The position numbers and the translations under genes were made by a program. A stretch of DNA of 64,000 nucleotides. Origin: Xanthomonas sp. 10-10 (GTDB lineage: Bacteria > Pseudomonadota > Gammaproteobacteria > Xanthomonadales > Xanthomonadaceae). The notes under the pieces are model-generated. The model saw only the letters and a program-made list of their open reading frames with translations. It was not told the DNA's origin and ran no database searches. Location of the stretch: NCBI RefSeq assembly GCF_040182365.1, contig NZ_CP144460.1, positions 1,922,001 through 1,986,000 on the forward strand, given 5' to 3'. This document shows positions 42,991-55,539 of the stretch, one piece after another (position 1 is the stretch's first letter; each line of letters opens with the position of its first letter).

Positions 42991-43886
42991 GCGGCTGCCG
43001 CACGCAGCAAATCGGCGATCAAACCGAACGCCGGTGCACGCCCTGCACCTTGCCGCCACAGCAGCCCGATCTCGCGGTAATAGCGGCCGCCCTTGATCGG
43101 GCGCACCACCACATCGTCGCCTTCGCGGATTTCCTGGCGCACGTACAGGTCCGGCAACAGCGCCAACCCCATGCCCATGCCGGCCATCTGCCGGATCGCA
43201 TCCAGACTGGTTCCTTCGTAATCGCGCAGCACATGGGCGCCGACATCCATCGCGATGGCGGCGACCTGTTCGGCCAATCGGTACTCCGGCATCAAGGTGA
43301 GCAGGTTGGCACCGCGCAAGTCGGCAGGGGTGACGTAGCGCTTGGCGCGCAGCGGGTGATCGGCGGCCATGGTCACGTGCAGAGGTTCGCGGAACAGCCG
43401 CTCGCTATGCAGGCTGCGTCCGGCCACCGGCAATTGCGCCAGGATCAGGTCGTGCACGCCGTTGGCCAGGTCGCTGGCCAGGACGGTCGGCAGGCCCTCG
43501 CGCACGTGCACGCGCAGCGCCGGGTGCTCGCGGTGCAATCGTGCGACCAGGCTGGGCATCAGGTAGGCGCCCAGCGTGGGCGAGACACCGAGCCGGATGG
43601 TGCCGATCAACGTGTCGGCCGCCGTGGTGCGCACGTCTTCCAGATCGGTCACGTCGAGCAGGATGCTGCGCGCGCGATCGAGCAGGTCGCGCCCGAGCGG
43701 GGTCAGGATGGCCGGCACGCCGCGCTCGAACAGCGGTGCGCCGATGATGCTTTCCAGTGCGCGGATCTGCTGCGACAACGAGGGCTGCGACACGCCCATC
43801 TGTTCGGCGGCACGGGTGAAGCTGCCGGTGTCGGCAAGTGCGACGAAGTAGCTCAGTTGGCGAAGGGTGGTCTTGGGGCGGGGCAT
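42987..43886 (-). CDS. LysR-family regulator, OxyR-like but without cysteines
   Basis: A 299-residue LTTR: DNA-binding domain 'TLRQLSYFVALADTGSFTRAAEQMGVSQPSLSQQIRALE' and effector domain ('GTIRLGVSPTLGAYLMPSLV'). The overall layout resembles OxyR, but no Cys is present, so disulfide sensing of peroxide is excluded. Start ATG 43886 gives the usual N-terminus (MPRPKTTLRQLSYFVALAD); the open frame extends to 43922. It lies just upstream of and on the same strand as the defective-ABC exporter operon, which it may control. Confidence 0.9.
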   Translation of the reverse strand: MPRPKTTLRQLSYFVALADTGSFTRAAEQMGVSQPSLSQQIRALESIIGAPLFERGVPAILTPLGRDLLDRARSILLDVTDLEDVRTTAADTLIGTIRLGVSPTLGAYLMPSLVARLHREHPALRVHVREGLPTVLASDLANGVHDLILAQLPVAGRSLHSERLFREPLHVTMAADHPLRAKRYVTPADLRGANLLTLMPEYRLAEQVAAIAMDVGAHVLRDYEGTSLDAIRQMAGMGMGLALLPDLYVRQEIREGDDVVVRPIKGGRYYREIGLLWRQGAGRAPAFGLIADLLRAAAA

Positions 43887-43976
43887 GGTCGCATCGGTCC
43901 GTCGGGTCGCTCGGAGTCGCACTGCCGGCCGGGCCGGTGCGCGGGCGCGTGGCCCGCAGCGGGCATCAACCAGCGG

Positions 43977-45746
43977 TCATTGATCGATGAATTGCAGCCG
44001 CGCCAGCTCGGCATACAGTCCACCTTCGGCGATCAACTGCGCATGCGTGCCCTGCGCCACGATGCGGCCGGCATCCATCACCACGATGCGGTCGGCCTTG
44101 AGCACGGTTGCCAGGCGGTGCGCGATCACCAGGGTGGTGCGCCCCTGCATCAGCCGGTCCAGTGCCTGCTGCACGGCGCGCTCGCTCTGCGCGTCCAGTG
44201 CGCTGGTGGCTTCGTCCAGCAGCAGGATCGGCGCGTCCTTGAGCAATGCACGTGCGATCGCCACGCGCTGCTGCTGGCCGCCGGACAGGCGCGTCCCGCG
44301 CTCGCCCAGTTCGCTGGCGTAGCCTTGGGGCAGGGCGCGAATGAACCCGTCCGCCTCTGCCGCTGCCGCTGCCGCTTCCACCTCGGCATCGCTGGCCTGC
44401 AGGCGGCCATAGCGGATGTTGTCGGCGGCGCTGGCGGCGAACAGGGTGGGTTGCTGCGGGACCAGCGCGATGTTCTCGCGCAGGCGCACCGGGTCGGTCT
44501 GGCGCAGGTCCACCTCGTCGATGCGGACGCTGCCGCTGGCCGGGTCGTGGAAGCGCAGCAGCATCGCCAGCACCGTGCTCTTGCCGGCGCCGGACGGGCC
44601 GACCAGGGCAACGGTCTCGCCCGGGCTGACGTGCAGGTCGAAGCCGTCTAGCGCCGGTGCGTCGGGGCGCTGCGGATAATGGAATGCCACCTGGTCGAAA
44701 TGGATCGCTCCGCGTAACGGCTGCGGCAACGGCGTCGGGGTGGCCGGTGCAACGATCGCCGATTCTTCGTCGAGCAGTTCGCCAACCCGGCCCATGCCGC
44801 CTGCGGCGCGCTGCAACTCGTTCCACACCTCCGCCAGTGCGCCCACCGAACCGCCGCCGATCAGCGCATACAGCACGAACTGGCCCAGCGTGCCGGGTGT
44901 CATGCGCCCGGACACCACGTCGTGTGCGCCCAGCCACAGCACGCCCACGATGGCACCGAAAATCAGCATGATCGCGATGGCGGTCACGCCGGCCTGGGTG
45001 CGGATCCGCAGCCGCGCGGTATCGATCGCCGCAAACAAGGCCTGGCTGAAACGCTGGCTTTCGTAACGCTCGCGCGCATGCGCCTGCACGGTGCGTACCG
45101 CACCAAGCGTTTCGGCCGCCAGCGTATTGGCATCGGCCACGCGGTCCTGGCTGGCGCGCGAAATCTTTTGCAACCGGCGCGCACCCAGCACGATCGGAAG
45201 CACCGCCAGCGGAATGCCGATCATCGTGAATCCGGCCAGGCGCGGGCTGGTGACGAACAACATCACCATGCTGCCGATCACTGTCACCGAGCTACGCAAC
45301 GCCACCGACATGGTGGTGCCGATCAGCCCGCGCAGCAGTTCGCTGTCGGCCGACAGTCGCGACACCAGCTCGCCGCTGCGGCTGCGATCATGAAAGCCGG
45401 CATCCAGCCCGATCAGGTGCGCATACAGGCGGCCGCGCAGATCGGCGACGACCTTTTCGCCCAGTAAGGCCACGAAGTAAAAGCGCGCTGCGGTCGCCAG
45501 GGCCAGCACCACCGCCACCACAAACAACAGCGCAAAGGCCTGGTTGATCTGCGTGCCGCCGGAGAAGCCGTGATCGATCATGCGCTTGACCGCGGCCGGC
45601 AGGCTCAACGTGGCTGCCGAAGACACCGCAAGTGCGATCAGCCAGGCGGCGAACAGACCCCGCTGACGTTGCACGAAGGGCCACAAGGTGCGCAGGCTGC
45701 CAAGCTTCCGCAATGGGTTGGGCCTGGCGGCGGCTGGCTGATTCAT
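43977..45746 (-). CDS. ABC multidrug or lipid exporter (MsbA-like half-transporter), intact
   Basis: A 589-residue transporter with six membrane helices in the N-terminal half ('LFAAWLIALAVSSAATLSLPAAV') and a full ATPase domain: Walker A 'GPSGAGKSTVLAML', signature 'LSGGQQQRVAIARALL', Walker B 'ILLLDEATSALD' and switch 'VIAHRL'. It should work as a homodimer exporting lipids or drugs. Start ATG 45746 overlaps the upstream yigZ-like stop (ATGA, 45743-45746), a tight coupling with an unrelated-looking protein. It ends 90 bases before the lysR gene on the same strand. Confidence 0.93.
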   Translation of the reverse strand: MNQPAAARPNPLRKLGSLRTLWPFVQRQRGLFAAWLIALAVSSAATLSLPAAVKRMIDHGFSGGTQINQAFALLFVVAVVLALATAARFYFVALLGEKVVADLRGRLYAHLIGLDAGFHDRSRSGELVSRLSADSELLRGLIGTTMSVALRSSVTVIGSMVMLFVTSPRLAGFTMIGIPLAVLPIVLGARRLQKISRASQDRVADANTLAAETLGAVRTVQAHARERYESQRFSQALFAAIDTARLRIRTQAGVTAIAIMLIFGAIVGVLWLGAHDVVSGRMTPGTLGQFVLYALIGGGSVGALAEVWNELQRAAGGMGRVGELLDEESAIVAPATPTPLPQPLRGAIHFDQVAFHYPQRPDAPALDGFDLHVSPGETVALVGPSGAGKSTVLAMLLRFHDPASGSVRIDEVDLRQTDPVRLRENIALVPQQPTLFAASAADNIRYGRLQASDAEVEAAAAAAEADGFIRALPQGYASELGERGTRLSGGQQQRVAIARALLKDAPILLLDEATSALDAQSERAVQQALDRLMQGRTTLVIAHRLATVLKADRIVVMDAGRIVAQGTHAQLIAEGGLYAELARLQFIDQ

Positions 45747-46345
45747 GCGGCTTCCGGTGTTGAGAGATGGACACGATTGCGAGTGGCGTCGCACAGACGG
45801 CTTTTCAAGCCGGCAAGCTGATCGGCAGGCAGTTGCACGCGCAACGCTGCGCCTTGGGCGTGGAAGTGCTCGTCCAGCTTGTCGACATGGAATGCGGCAA
45901 GCGCCGCGTGCACCAGGCCCAGATCGTCGAACTGGCATTGCAGGTCGAGCAGGGTCAACGCGACCAGCGGTCGCCGCGTGGCCAGGCGCAGGCATTCGGC
46001 AGCGGTACCGCCGTAAGCGCGCACCAGCCCGCCGGCACCGAGCTTGATCCCGCCATACCAGCGCGTCACCACCACCACCACGCGATCGAAGCCTTGGCCA
46101 TCGATGGCGGCCAGAATCGGCCGGCCGGCAGTGCCGCTGGGCTCGCCATCGTCGCTGGAACGGTACTCCTGCCCGAACCGGTAGGCCCAGCAGTTATGCG
46201 TGGCGTCGGGCACCGACACGCGCTGCACGATCTCCAGCGCCTGCGCGGAAGAATCGAGTGCAGCAGCATGGGCCAGAAAGCGACTGTGCTTGATGTCCAG
46301 GCTATGGTGCGCGTCAGCGGCGAGGGTATCGAGCATCGCCGCCAT
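45743..46345 (-). CDS. YigZ/IMPACT family protein (UPF0029)
   Basis: A 200-residue protein with the family signature 'THNCWAYRFG', 'SSDDGEPSGTAGRPIL' and 'VVVVTRWYGGIKLGAGGLVRAYGG'. The IMPACT fold resembles part of elongation factor domains and may bind nucleic acid or ribosomes; function in bacteria is unsettled. Start ATG 46345 or 46336. Its stop overlaps the ABC exporter start by four bases. Confidence 0.92.
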   Translation of the reverse strand: MAAMLDTLAADAHHSLDIKHSRFLAHAAALDSSAQALEIVQRVSVPDATHNCWAYRFGQEYRSSDDGEPSGTAGRPILAAIDGQGFDRVVVVVTRWYGGIKLGAGGLVRAYGGTAAECLRLATRRPLVALTLLDLQCQFDDLGLVHAALAAFHVDKLDEHFHAQGAALRVQLPADQLAGLKSRLCDATRNRVHLSTPEAA

Positions 46346-46581
46346 TCTATGCGAGGCAGCGGTGCCGGTTGCGGCAGTCAGCGTGACTGCCGTTGCAAGC
46401 TCGCAGACCGGGGCATTCGGGACGAGGTGCGTCTTGGCGATGCACCGTTGCCGTGCGTCGGACGTTGGCTAATGACATCGCGTGTGGCGGGTGTTCGGGC
46501 GGACGCGCGTGCGCTGGCGGCGTATGCGCGCGCCAGCAGGAAGCGGCGCGTCCGAGTCCGCGCAAGGCCGGCAAATCCTGA

Positions 46582-47175
46582 TTACACCAGCGTGGAGCGG
46601 CGCTTCTCGTCGATCCACTTGGACGCCTGGGCCGGCGTGTAGTGCTGCATCCACCCCAGCATCTGCGCCATGTCGTCGCCGTACCACAGGTCGGCGCGTT
46701 GATCCGGATGCAGGAACCGCTCTTCCACCATCCGATCGATCATGCCGATCAGCGGTGCATAGAACCCTGCGATATCCAGGAAGGCGCACGGCTTGTTGCC
46801 GATGCCCAGCTGGCGCCAGGTCAGCATCTCGAAGATCTCTTCCATGGTGCCGAAGCCGCCGGGCAGGGCGACGAAGGCATCGGACAGCTCGAACATGCGC
46901 ATCTTGCGCTCATGCATCGAGCCGACGATTTCCAGCGTGGTCAGCCCGCGATGCGCCACTTCCCAATCGGCCAGCTGCTGCGGAATCACCCCGGTGACTT
47001 CACCACCGGCGGCCAGCACCGCGTTGGCCACCGTCCCCATCAAGCCGACGTTGCCGCCGCCATAGACCAGGCGCAGGCCCTGCTTGGCGATGCGATCGCC
47101 CAGCGCCATGGCGCGCTCGACGTAGACGGGTTTGTTGCCGGCATTGGAGCCGCAGTAGACGCAGATGCTTTTCAT
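46582..47175 (-). CDS. LOG family protein (cytokinin riboside 5'-monophosphate phosphoribohydrolase-like)
   Basis: A 197-residue Rossmann-like protein with 'MKSICVYCGSNAGNKPVY', 'LVYGGGNVGLMGTVANAVL' and the family motif 'ALPGGFGTMEEIFEMLTW' (PGGxGTxxE) with Arg in 'MHERKMRM'. Members cleave the N-glycosidic bond of AMP or cytokinin nucleotides; in bacteria the substrate is often AMP or unknown. In a plant-associated organism cytokinin activation is possible but not shown. The start is clear; 400 bases separate it from lpd's stop side by repeats. Confidence 0.93.
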   Translation of the reverse strand: MKSICVYCGSNAGNKPVYVERAMALGDRIAKQGLRLVYGGGNVGLMGTVANAVLAAGGEVTGVIPQQLADWEVAHRGLTTLEIVGSMHERKMRMFELSDAFVALPGGFGTMEEIFEMLTWRQLGIGNKPCAFLDIAGFYAPLIGMIDRMVEERFLHPDQRADLWYGDDMAQMLGWMQHYTPAQASKWIDEKRRSTLV

Positions 47176-47328
47176 GGGAACGGGAATCGGGAGTTGGGAA
47201 TAGGGAATGGGTCGAAGCAAAGCGGAAGCCGGAACGCATGACGCCGGACCTAGGTCCGGCGTCAGCGTGAAGAGCGAGGTGATGGGAACGCTCTTACGAT
47301 TCCCAATTCCCCACTCCCGATTCCCGGC
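47176..47328. repeat. Inverted pair of GGGAATCG-type repeats between LOG gene and lpd
   Basis: GGGAACGGGAATCGGGAGTTGG near 47176-47198 and GGGAATAGGGAATGG near 47200, with the inverse words CGATTCCCAATTCCCCACTCC at 47299 and CCGATTCCCGG near 47318. A GTCCGGC word on both sides of 47250 forms a small inner hairpin. Confidence 0.65.
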
Positions 47329-48771
47329 TTAATTGGCCTTATGAATCGCGCGCTTGCTCACCGCCATCGCGGCGTCGTGGATCGCTTCGGACAGGGTCGG
47401 ATGCGCGTGGCAGATACGTGCCAGGTCGTCGGCCGAGCCGTTGAACTCCATCGTCAGCACGCCTTCGTGCACCAGCTCGGAGACACCCACGCCCACCAGG
47501 TGCATGCCCAGCACGCGGTCGGTTTCGGCATCGGCGATCACCTTGACGAAGCCGGCCGGCTCGCCCATGGCCACCGCGCGGCCGATCGCCGCGAACGGGA
47601 AGCTGCCGGCCTTGTAGGCAACGCCCTCGGCCTTGAGCTGCTGCTCGGTCTTGCCGACCCAGGCAATCTCCGGCTCGGTGTAGATGACCCACGGAATGGT
47701 GTCGAAGTTGACGTGACCGGGCAGGCCGGCGATCAGCTCGGCCACCGCGATGCCTTCCTCGAAGCCCTTGTGCGCCAGCATCGGGCCGCGCACGCAGTCG
47801 CCGATGGCCCACACGCCGTCGACGCCGGTATGGCAATGGCCATCGACCTCGATCTGGCCGCGGTCGGTCACCTTGACGCCGGTGCCGTCAGCCAGCAGGT
47901 TCTTGGTGGCGGCCTTGCGGCCCACGGCCACCAGCAGCTTGTCCACGGTCAGGGTCTGCTCGCCGGCGCTGTCGGTGTAGCTGAGCACCACCTGCTTGGC
48001 ATCGCCGCTGCCGGTGATCTCGGTCTTGCTGACCTTGGCGCCCAGCTTGATGTCCAGGCCCTGCTTCTTGAATTCCTTCAGCGCGGTCTTGGCCACTTCG
48101 GCATCGGCCAGGGCCAGGAAATCCGGCAGCGCTTCGAGGATGGTGACCTCGGCGCCCAGGCGCTTCCACACGCTGCCCAGTTCAAGGCCGATCACGCCGG
48201 CACCGATCACGGCCAGGCGCTTGGGCACGGCGGTGAAGTCCAGGCCGCCGACGTTGTCGACGATGGTGTCGCCATCGAACTTGGCAAACGGCAACTCGAT
48301 CGATTCCGAGCCGGCCGCCAGGATCACGTTGGTGCCCTTGAGCTCGATCTCGCCGCCTTCGTGCTGGGCGACCTTGACGACGTTGCCCGGCAGCAGCTGG
48401 CCGAAGCCGTAATACGGGGTGATCTTGTTGGCCTTGAACAGCATCGCGATGCCGCCAGTGAACTGCTTCACGATCTTGTCCTTGCGGCCGATCATGGTGG
48501 GCACGTCCATCTTGGCGTCGTTGAAGCTGATGCCGTGGTCGCCGAACAGGTGGCCCATGTTCCAGAACTGGCGCGAGGAATCCAGCAGCGCCTTGGACGG
48601 AATGCAGCCCACGCGCAGGCAAGTGCCGCCCAGTGCGGGCTTGCCGTCCTTGCCGAGTGCGGCGTCGATGCAGGCGACCTTCATGCCCAGCTGGGCCGCG
48701 CGAATCGCCGCGTGATAGCCGGCCGGACCGGCACCGATGACGACGACGTCGAATTGTTCTTGTTCGCTCAT
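47329..48771 (-). CDS. lpd: Dihydrolipoyl dehydrogenase (E3)
   Basis: A 480-residue flavoprotein that reoxidises lipoamide on E2 of 2-oxoacid dehydrogenases. FAD loop 'VVIGAGPAGYHAAIRAAQLG', redox disulfide 'GGTCLRVGCIPSK' (Cys-x4-Cys), NAD loop 'AVIGAGVIGLELGSVWKRLG', 'VWAIGDCVRGPMLAHKG', and C-terminal catalytic His-Glu in 'CHAHPTLSEAIH'. Start 48771 begins the FAD strand. It follows sucB on the same strand, 112 bases away, so it probably serves the 2-oxoglutarate dehydrogenase complex. Confidence 0.97.
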   Translation of the reverse strand: MSEQEQFDVVVIGAGPAGYHAAIRAAQLGMKVACIDAALGKDGKPALGGTCLRVGCIPSKALLDSSRQFWNMGHLFGDHGISFNDAKMDVPTMIGRKDKIVKQFTGGIAMLFKANKITPYYGFGQLLPGNVVKVAQHEGGEIELKGTNVILAAGSESIELPFAKFDGDTIVDNVGGLDFTAVPKRLAVIGAGVIGLELGSVWKRLGAEVTILEALPDFLALADAEVAKTALKEFKKQGLDIKLGAKVSKTEITGSGDAKQVVLSYTDSAGEQTLTVDKLLVAVGRKAATKNLLADGTGVKVTDRGQIEVDGHCHTGVDGVWAIGDCVRGPMLAHKGFEEGIAVAELIAGLPGHVNFDTIPWVIYTEPEIAWVGKTEQQLKAEGVAYKAGSFPFAAIGRAVAMGEPAGFVKVIADAETDRVLGMHLVGVGVSELVHEGVLTMEFNGSADDLARICHAHPTLSEAIHDAAMAVSKRAIHKAN

Positions 48772-48782
48772 TCTTCGCTCAC

Positions 48783-48879
48783 GAGATTGGGGATTAGGGA
48801 TTGGGGATTCGCAAAAAGCAGGATGCACGGGATCAGGTCGCTTATGCGAATCCCGAATCCCGAATCACCAATCCCGGCT
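48783..48879. repeat. Inverted pair of GGGATTGGGGATT-type repeats between lpd and sucB
   Basis: ATTGGGGATTAGGGATTGGG (near 48785) and the inverse CGAATCCCGAATCCCGAATC (near 48847) almost fill the 112-base spacer and would fold as a long stem in the sucB-lpd message. Confidence 0.65.
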
Positions 48880-48883
48880 TTCA

Positions 48884-50098
<1,215 letters not shown>

Positions 50099-50140
50099 TC
50101 GGGGAGCGTCCTAGGGTTTTCGTTCTTTGGGGAAGAGGAG

Positions 50141-52969
<2,829 letters not shown>

Positions 52970-53054
52970 GATGGTAAGTCGGGTCTGCTGTGGGGATGAT
53001 TGTGCGGAAGCGGCAGGGCGAGTTGCCCTATCGGTCGGTCTCAAATCTCGAAAA

Positions 53055-53082
53055 ATTATACCCCCTTGCGCTTGTGAGGGGG
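53055..53082 (-). promoter_or_regulatory. Candidate sucA promoter with overlapping palindrome
   Basis: On the minus strand a perfect -10 TATAAT (53060-53055) directly follows the inverted repeat CCCCCT-N10-AGGGGG (53082-53061). No good -35 hexamer is seen at 17 bases, so an activator bound at the palindrome may be needed. It lies 86 bases before the GTG start. Confidence 0.45.
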
Positions 53083-53149
53083 CGTCTGCGAGCTGACCGG
53101 CGGGGTAGACCAATTGGCCGGGCGCCTACGCGCAAGGGGCGCTGCGGCG

Positions 53150-54082
53150 TCAGATGCCGAGCGCGCGCGGTTCGTTCCAGAGCGTGCTGCGCTCCCATAT
53201 CTGCGCGAATTCGCGCTCCAGCTGGCGGCTGCGGGCCGCACCGGACAACCAGGTTTCGCCATCGTCGTAGCGATGACCTGTTGGACGAAAGTAGTAGGCG
53301 TCGTCGCCGACCAGGTAGGCCGCCGCATAGCTGGTATCGACCGGATCGCTGACCGCGCGGAACCGGAACACGCTGGGCAGGCGCTGGGCCAGACGCAGCA
53401 TTGCGCTGCTGCTGGCAGTGGCGCTGGCGGTGTCCTGCACCAGCACCTGCACGCGCTTGTCGTGGCGTGCGGTGGCAAAGCGGCGCAGCGCATCGAGCAC
53501 GGCGGGGTTGTCGAACAACGGCGGGTCCAGTGCGCGGGTGTAGATCAGCACCCGCCGGCGTGCGCTGCTGAGCAGGCCGGTGGCGGCGGCCAGGGCCGCG
53601 GCGAGATCGTCCACCGCCATCGGGCCATCGAGCCGGCGATGCACGGGCTTGCCGGGCGCAGCGCCGGCATCGGCAGTGCGCCCATGCGAAAGATGCGGAA
53701 GTAACCCGGGTAGGAAGCCCAGGCGTGCGAACACCGCCTCGGCGCTTGCGGTGACGCGGGCGTGCAGGCTGGGCCAGCCCCGCTGGGTGGCGGCATCCAC
53801 CGCTGCGGCAAGCAGGTGGTCGGACAGCCCGCGACGCCGCCAGTCCGGCACCAGGCCGAGCCGATCGATGCGGCGATCCGGCGTCACCCGCACCGAGGCG
53901 ACCAGGTGGCCGTCATCGGTGCGCGCGGCCAAGTGCAGGCTGAGCGGGTCCAGCGCATCCCAATCGGTCTCGTGGACGATGTCCGCGATCTCGGTCGTGC
54001 AGGCCTGCCGCAGCGCACGCAGGGCCGCGGCATCGGATGCCGGGTCCAGCGAGAGGATCTGCGGCAGGCCGTGCGGACTCAT
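53150..54082 (-). CDS. GNAT acetyltransferase fused to a C-terminal phospholipase-D-like domain
   Basis: A 310-residue protein. Residues 1-140 are a GNAT domain ('HLVASVRVTPDRRIDRLGLVPDWRRRGLSDHLL', where Arg-Arg-Arg-Gly-Leu is the acetyl-CoA loop). The second half ('RRVLIYTRALDPPLFDNPAVLDALRRFATARHDKRVQVLVQD') resembles a PLD-type fold without an evident HKD motif. Family members are named GNAT/DUF7931-like. Start ATG 54082 overlaps the stop of the RoxA-type gene by four bases; the two are clearly coupled. Substrate unknown. Confidence 0.82.
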   Translation of the reverse strand: MSPHGLPQILSLDPASDAAALRALRQACTTEIADIVHETDWDALDPLSLHLAARTDDGHLVASVRVTPDRRIDRLGLVPDWRRRGLSDHLLAAAVDAATQRGWPSLHARVTASAEAVFARLGFLPGLLPHLSHGRTADAGAAPGKPVHRRLDGPMAVDDLAAALAAATGLLSSARRRVLIYTRALDPPLFDNPAVLDALRRFATARHDKRVQVLVQDTASATASSSAMLRLAQRLPSVFRFRAVSDPVDTSYAAAYLVGDDAYYFRPTGHRYDDGETWLSGAARSRQLEREFAQIWERSTLWNEPRALGI

Positions 54083-55539
54083 GCGCGCTCCGGGGTCTCC
54101 GCGTCGTTGCCGTCTTCGGCAATATCCGAGGCCTCGGAGTCGTCATCCGAGTCCTGGCTGATGTCGACGAGTTCGGCCGGGGTGTCTGCCTCGTCCGCCA
54201 CCGCTTCGACATCGGCCTCGGTATCGATGGCCTCGTCTGCGTCCGCGCGATCGTCGTCGCCCTGATCGTCGTGGTGGTCGGCCGACACCGTGAGCGCGTG
54301 CGCCTGCTCGTCGTCGATGTCTTCGCGCGCGTCGTCATGGGCGCGCTGGTAGTGGCCTTGCGCCAGCAGCTCCAGGACCACTTCGCGGCCGCGGGCGGTC
54401 AGCTGCGCATAAAGCCCGCCATCGATCTCTTCGGCCGCCGCCAGGCGCGCCGCGTCCTTGGCCGACAATGCGAATTCCAGGCCGCTGCAGAACAGCGTGG
54501 CACCGCGCTTGGCACGCCGCCAGGCCAGCCGCGACCAGGGGTGGCGGTACAGCACCACGCCTTCTTCCAGCGCCTGTTCGACCGCTTCGCGCGGGATCGG
54601 CTCGGGCGCCGGCACCACGTCGCCGGAGGCGCGGTAGGTGGTCATGAAGCGGCCGAACCAGTCGCCCAGCCGATCGGGGTCGTTCATGCGCAGCGCATTG
54701 AGCGCTTCGACCACGCGGTTCATCGCGGTGACGTCGATCTCGTATGGATCGGCCGGCACCTTGAGGTCTTCGTCGTGGTAGCGCACGGCCTCGTCGGCAT
54801 CGGCGATCAGGGTGTCCAGGTAATCGCCGATCAGCTCGGCCGAGGAGGGCGCGCGGGTGCCGATCGAGAAGGTCAGGCAGGCGTCTTCTGCCACGCCGTG
54901 ATGCGGTAGCAGCGGCGGCAGGTACAGCATGTCGCCCGGACCCAGCACCCAGTCGTGGGTCGGCTTGAACTCGCGCAGCAGCTTGATGTCGACGTCGTCG
55001 CGGAACGCCTGCGGCGTGGGCTTGCGGCCTTGCGAGGTGCGGGCGTCGATCTGCCAGCGGCGATGGCCCTGGCCCTGCAGCAGGAACACGTCGTAGTGAT
55101 CGACATGCGCGCCGACCGAGCCACCGGTGGCGGCGAAGCTGATCATGATGTCGTCGATGCGCCAGCGCGGCAGGAAGCGGAACTGGTCCAGCAATGCGCG
55201 CACGTCGGCGTCCCACTTGTCCACGTCCTGCACCAACAGCGTCCAATCGCGATCGGGCAGGCCGGGGAAGTCGGTCTCCTGGAACGGGCCGGTACGCACG
55301 CTCCAGTCGTCGGTGGCGCGGTCGTGGCTGATCAGGCGCGCCAGCACGCCGTCCTCGCAGGCCAGGCCAGCCAGATCTTCCGGCTGCAGCGGCGAGGCGA
55401 AATCCGCAAAGGCGTTGCGGATCAGCAGCGGGTGCTTGTGCCAGTAGGTGCGCAGAAAGCGCTCCACCGGCATGCCCAGCGGCTGCCCGGGGCGGGCCTG
55501 GACTTCGATGACGGGAGGGTTTGCCTTGCGTGCAGCCAT
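54079..55539 (-). CDS. Cupin/JmjC ribosomal oxygenase (RoxA/YcfD-like) with acidic tail
   Basis: A 486-residue Fe(II)/2-oxoglutarate oxygenase. Start 'VERFLRTYWHKHPLLIRNAF'; iron ligands in 'GGSVGAHVDHYDVFLLQGQGHRRW' (His-x-Asp) and 'LYLPPLLPHHGVAEDA' (second His). E. coli RoxA (YcfD) hydroxylates an arginine of ribosomal protein L16 and has 373 residues; this protein carries about 90 extra C-terminal residues almost half Asp/Glu. ATG 55539 follows GGACTCCCC and begins 'MAARKANPPVIEV'; the frame extends to 55656. The cosubstrate 2-oxoglutarate is also the substrate of the neighbouring sucAB complex. Confidence 0.9.
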   Translation of the reverse strand: MAARKANPPVIEVQARPGQPLGMPVERFLRTYWHKHPLLIRNAFADFASPLQPEDLAGLACEDGVLARLISHDRATDDWSVRTGPFQETDFPGLPDRDWTLLVQDVDKWDADVRALLDQFRFLPRWRIDDIMISFAATGGSVGAHVDHYDVFLLQGQGHRRWQIDARTSQGRKPTPQAFRDDVDIKLLREFKPTHDWVLGPGDMLYLPPLLPHHGVAEDACLTFSIGTRAPSSAELIGDYLDTLIADADEAVRYHDEDLKVPADPYEIDVTAMNRVVEALNALRMNDPDRLGDWFGRFMTTYRASGDVVPAPEPIPREAVEQALEEGVVLYRHPWSRLAWRRAKRGATLFCSGLEFALSAKDAARLAAAEEIDGGLYAQLTARGREVVLELLAQGHYQRAHDDAREDIDDEQAHALTVSADHHDDQGDDDRADADEAIDTEADVEAVADEADTPAELVDISQDSDDDSEASDIAEDGNDAETPERA

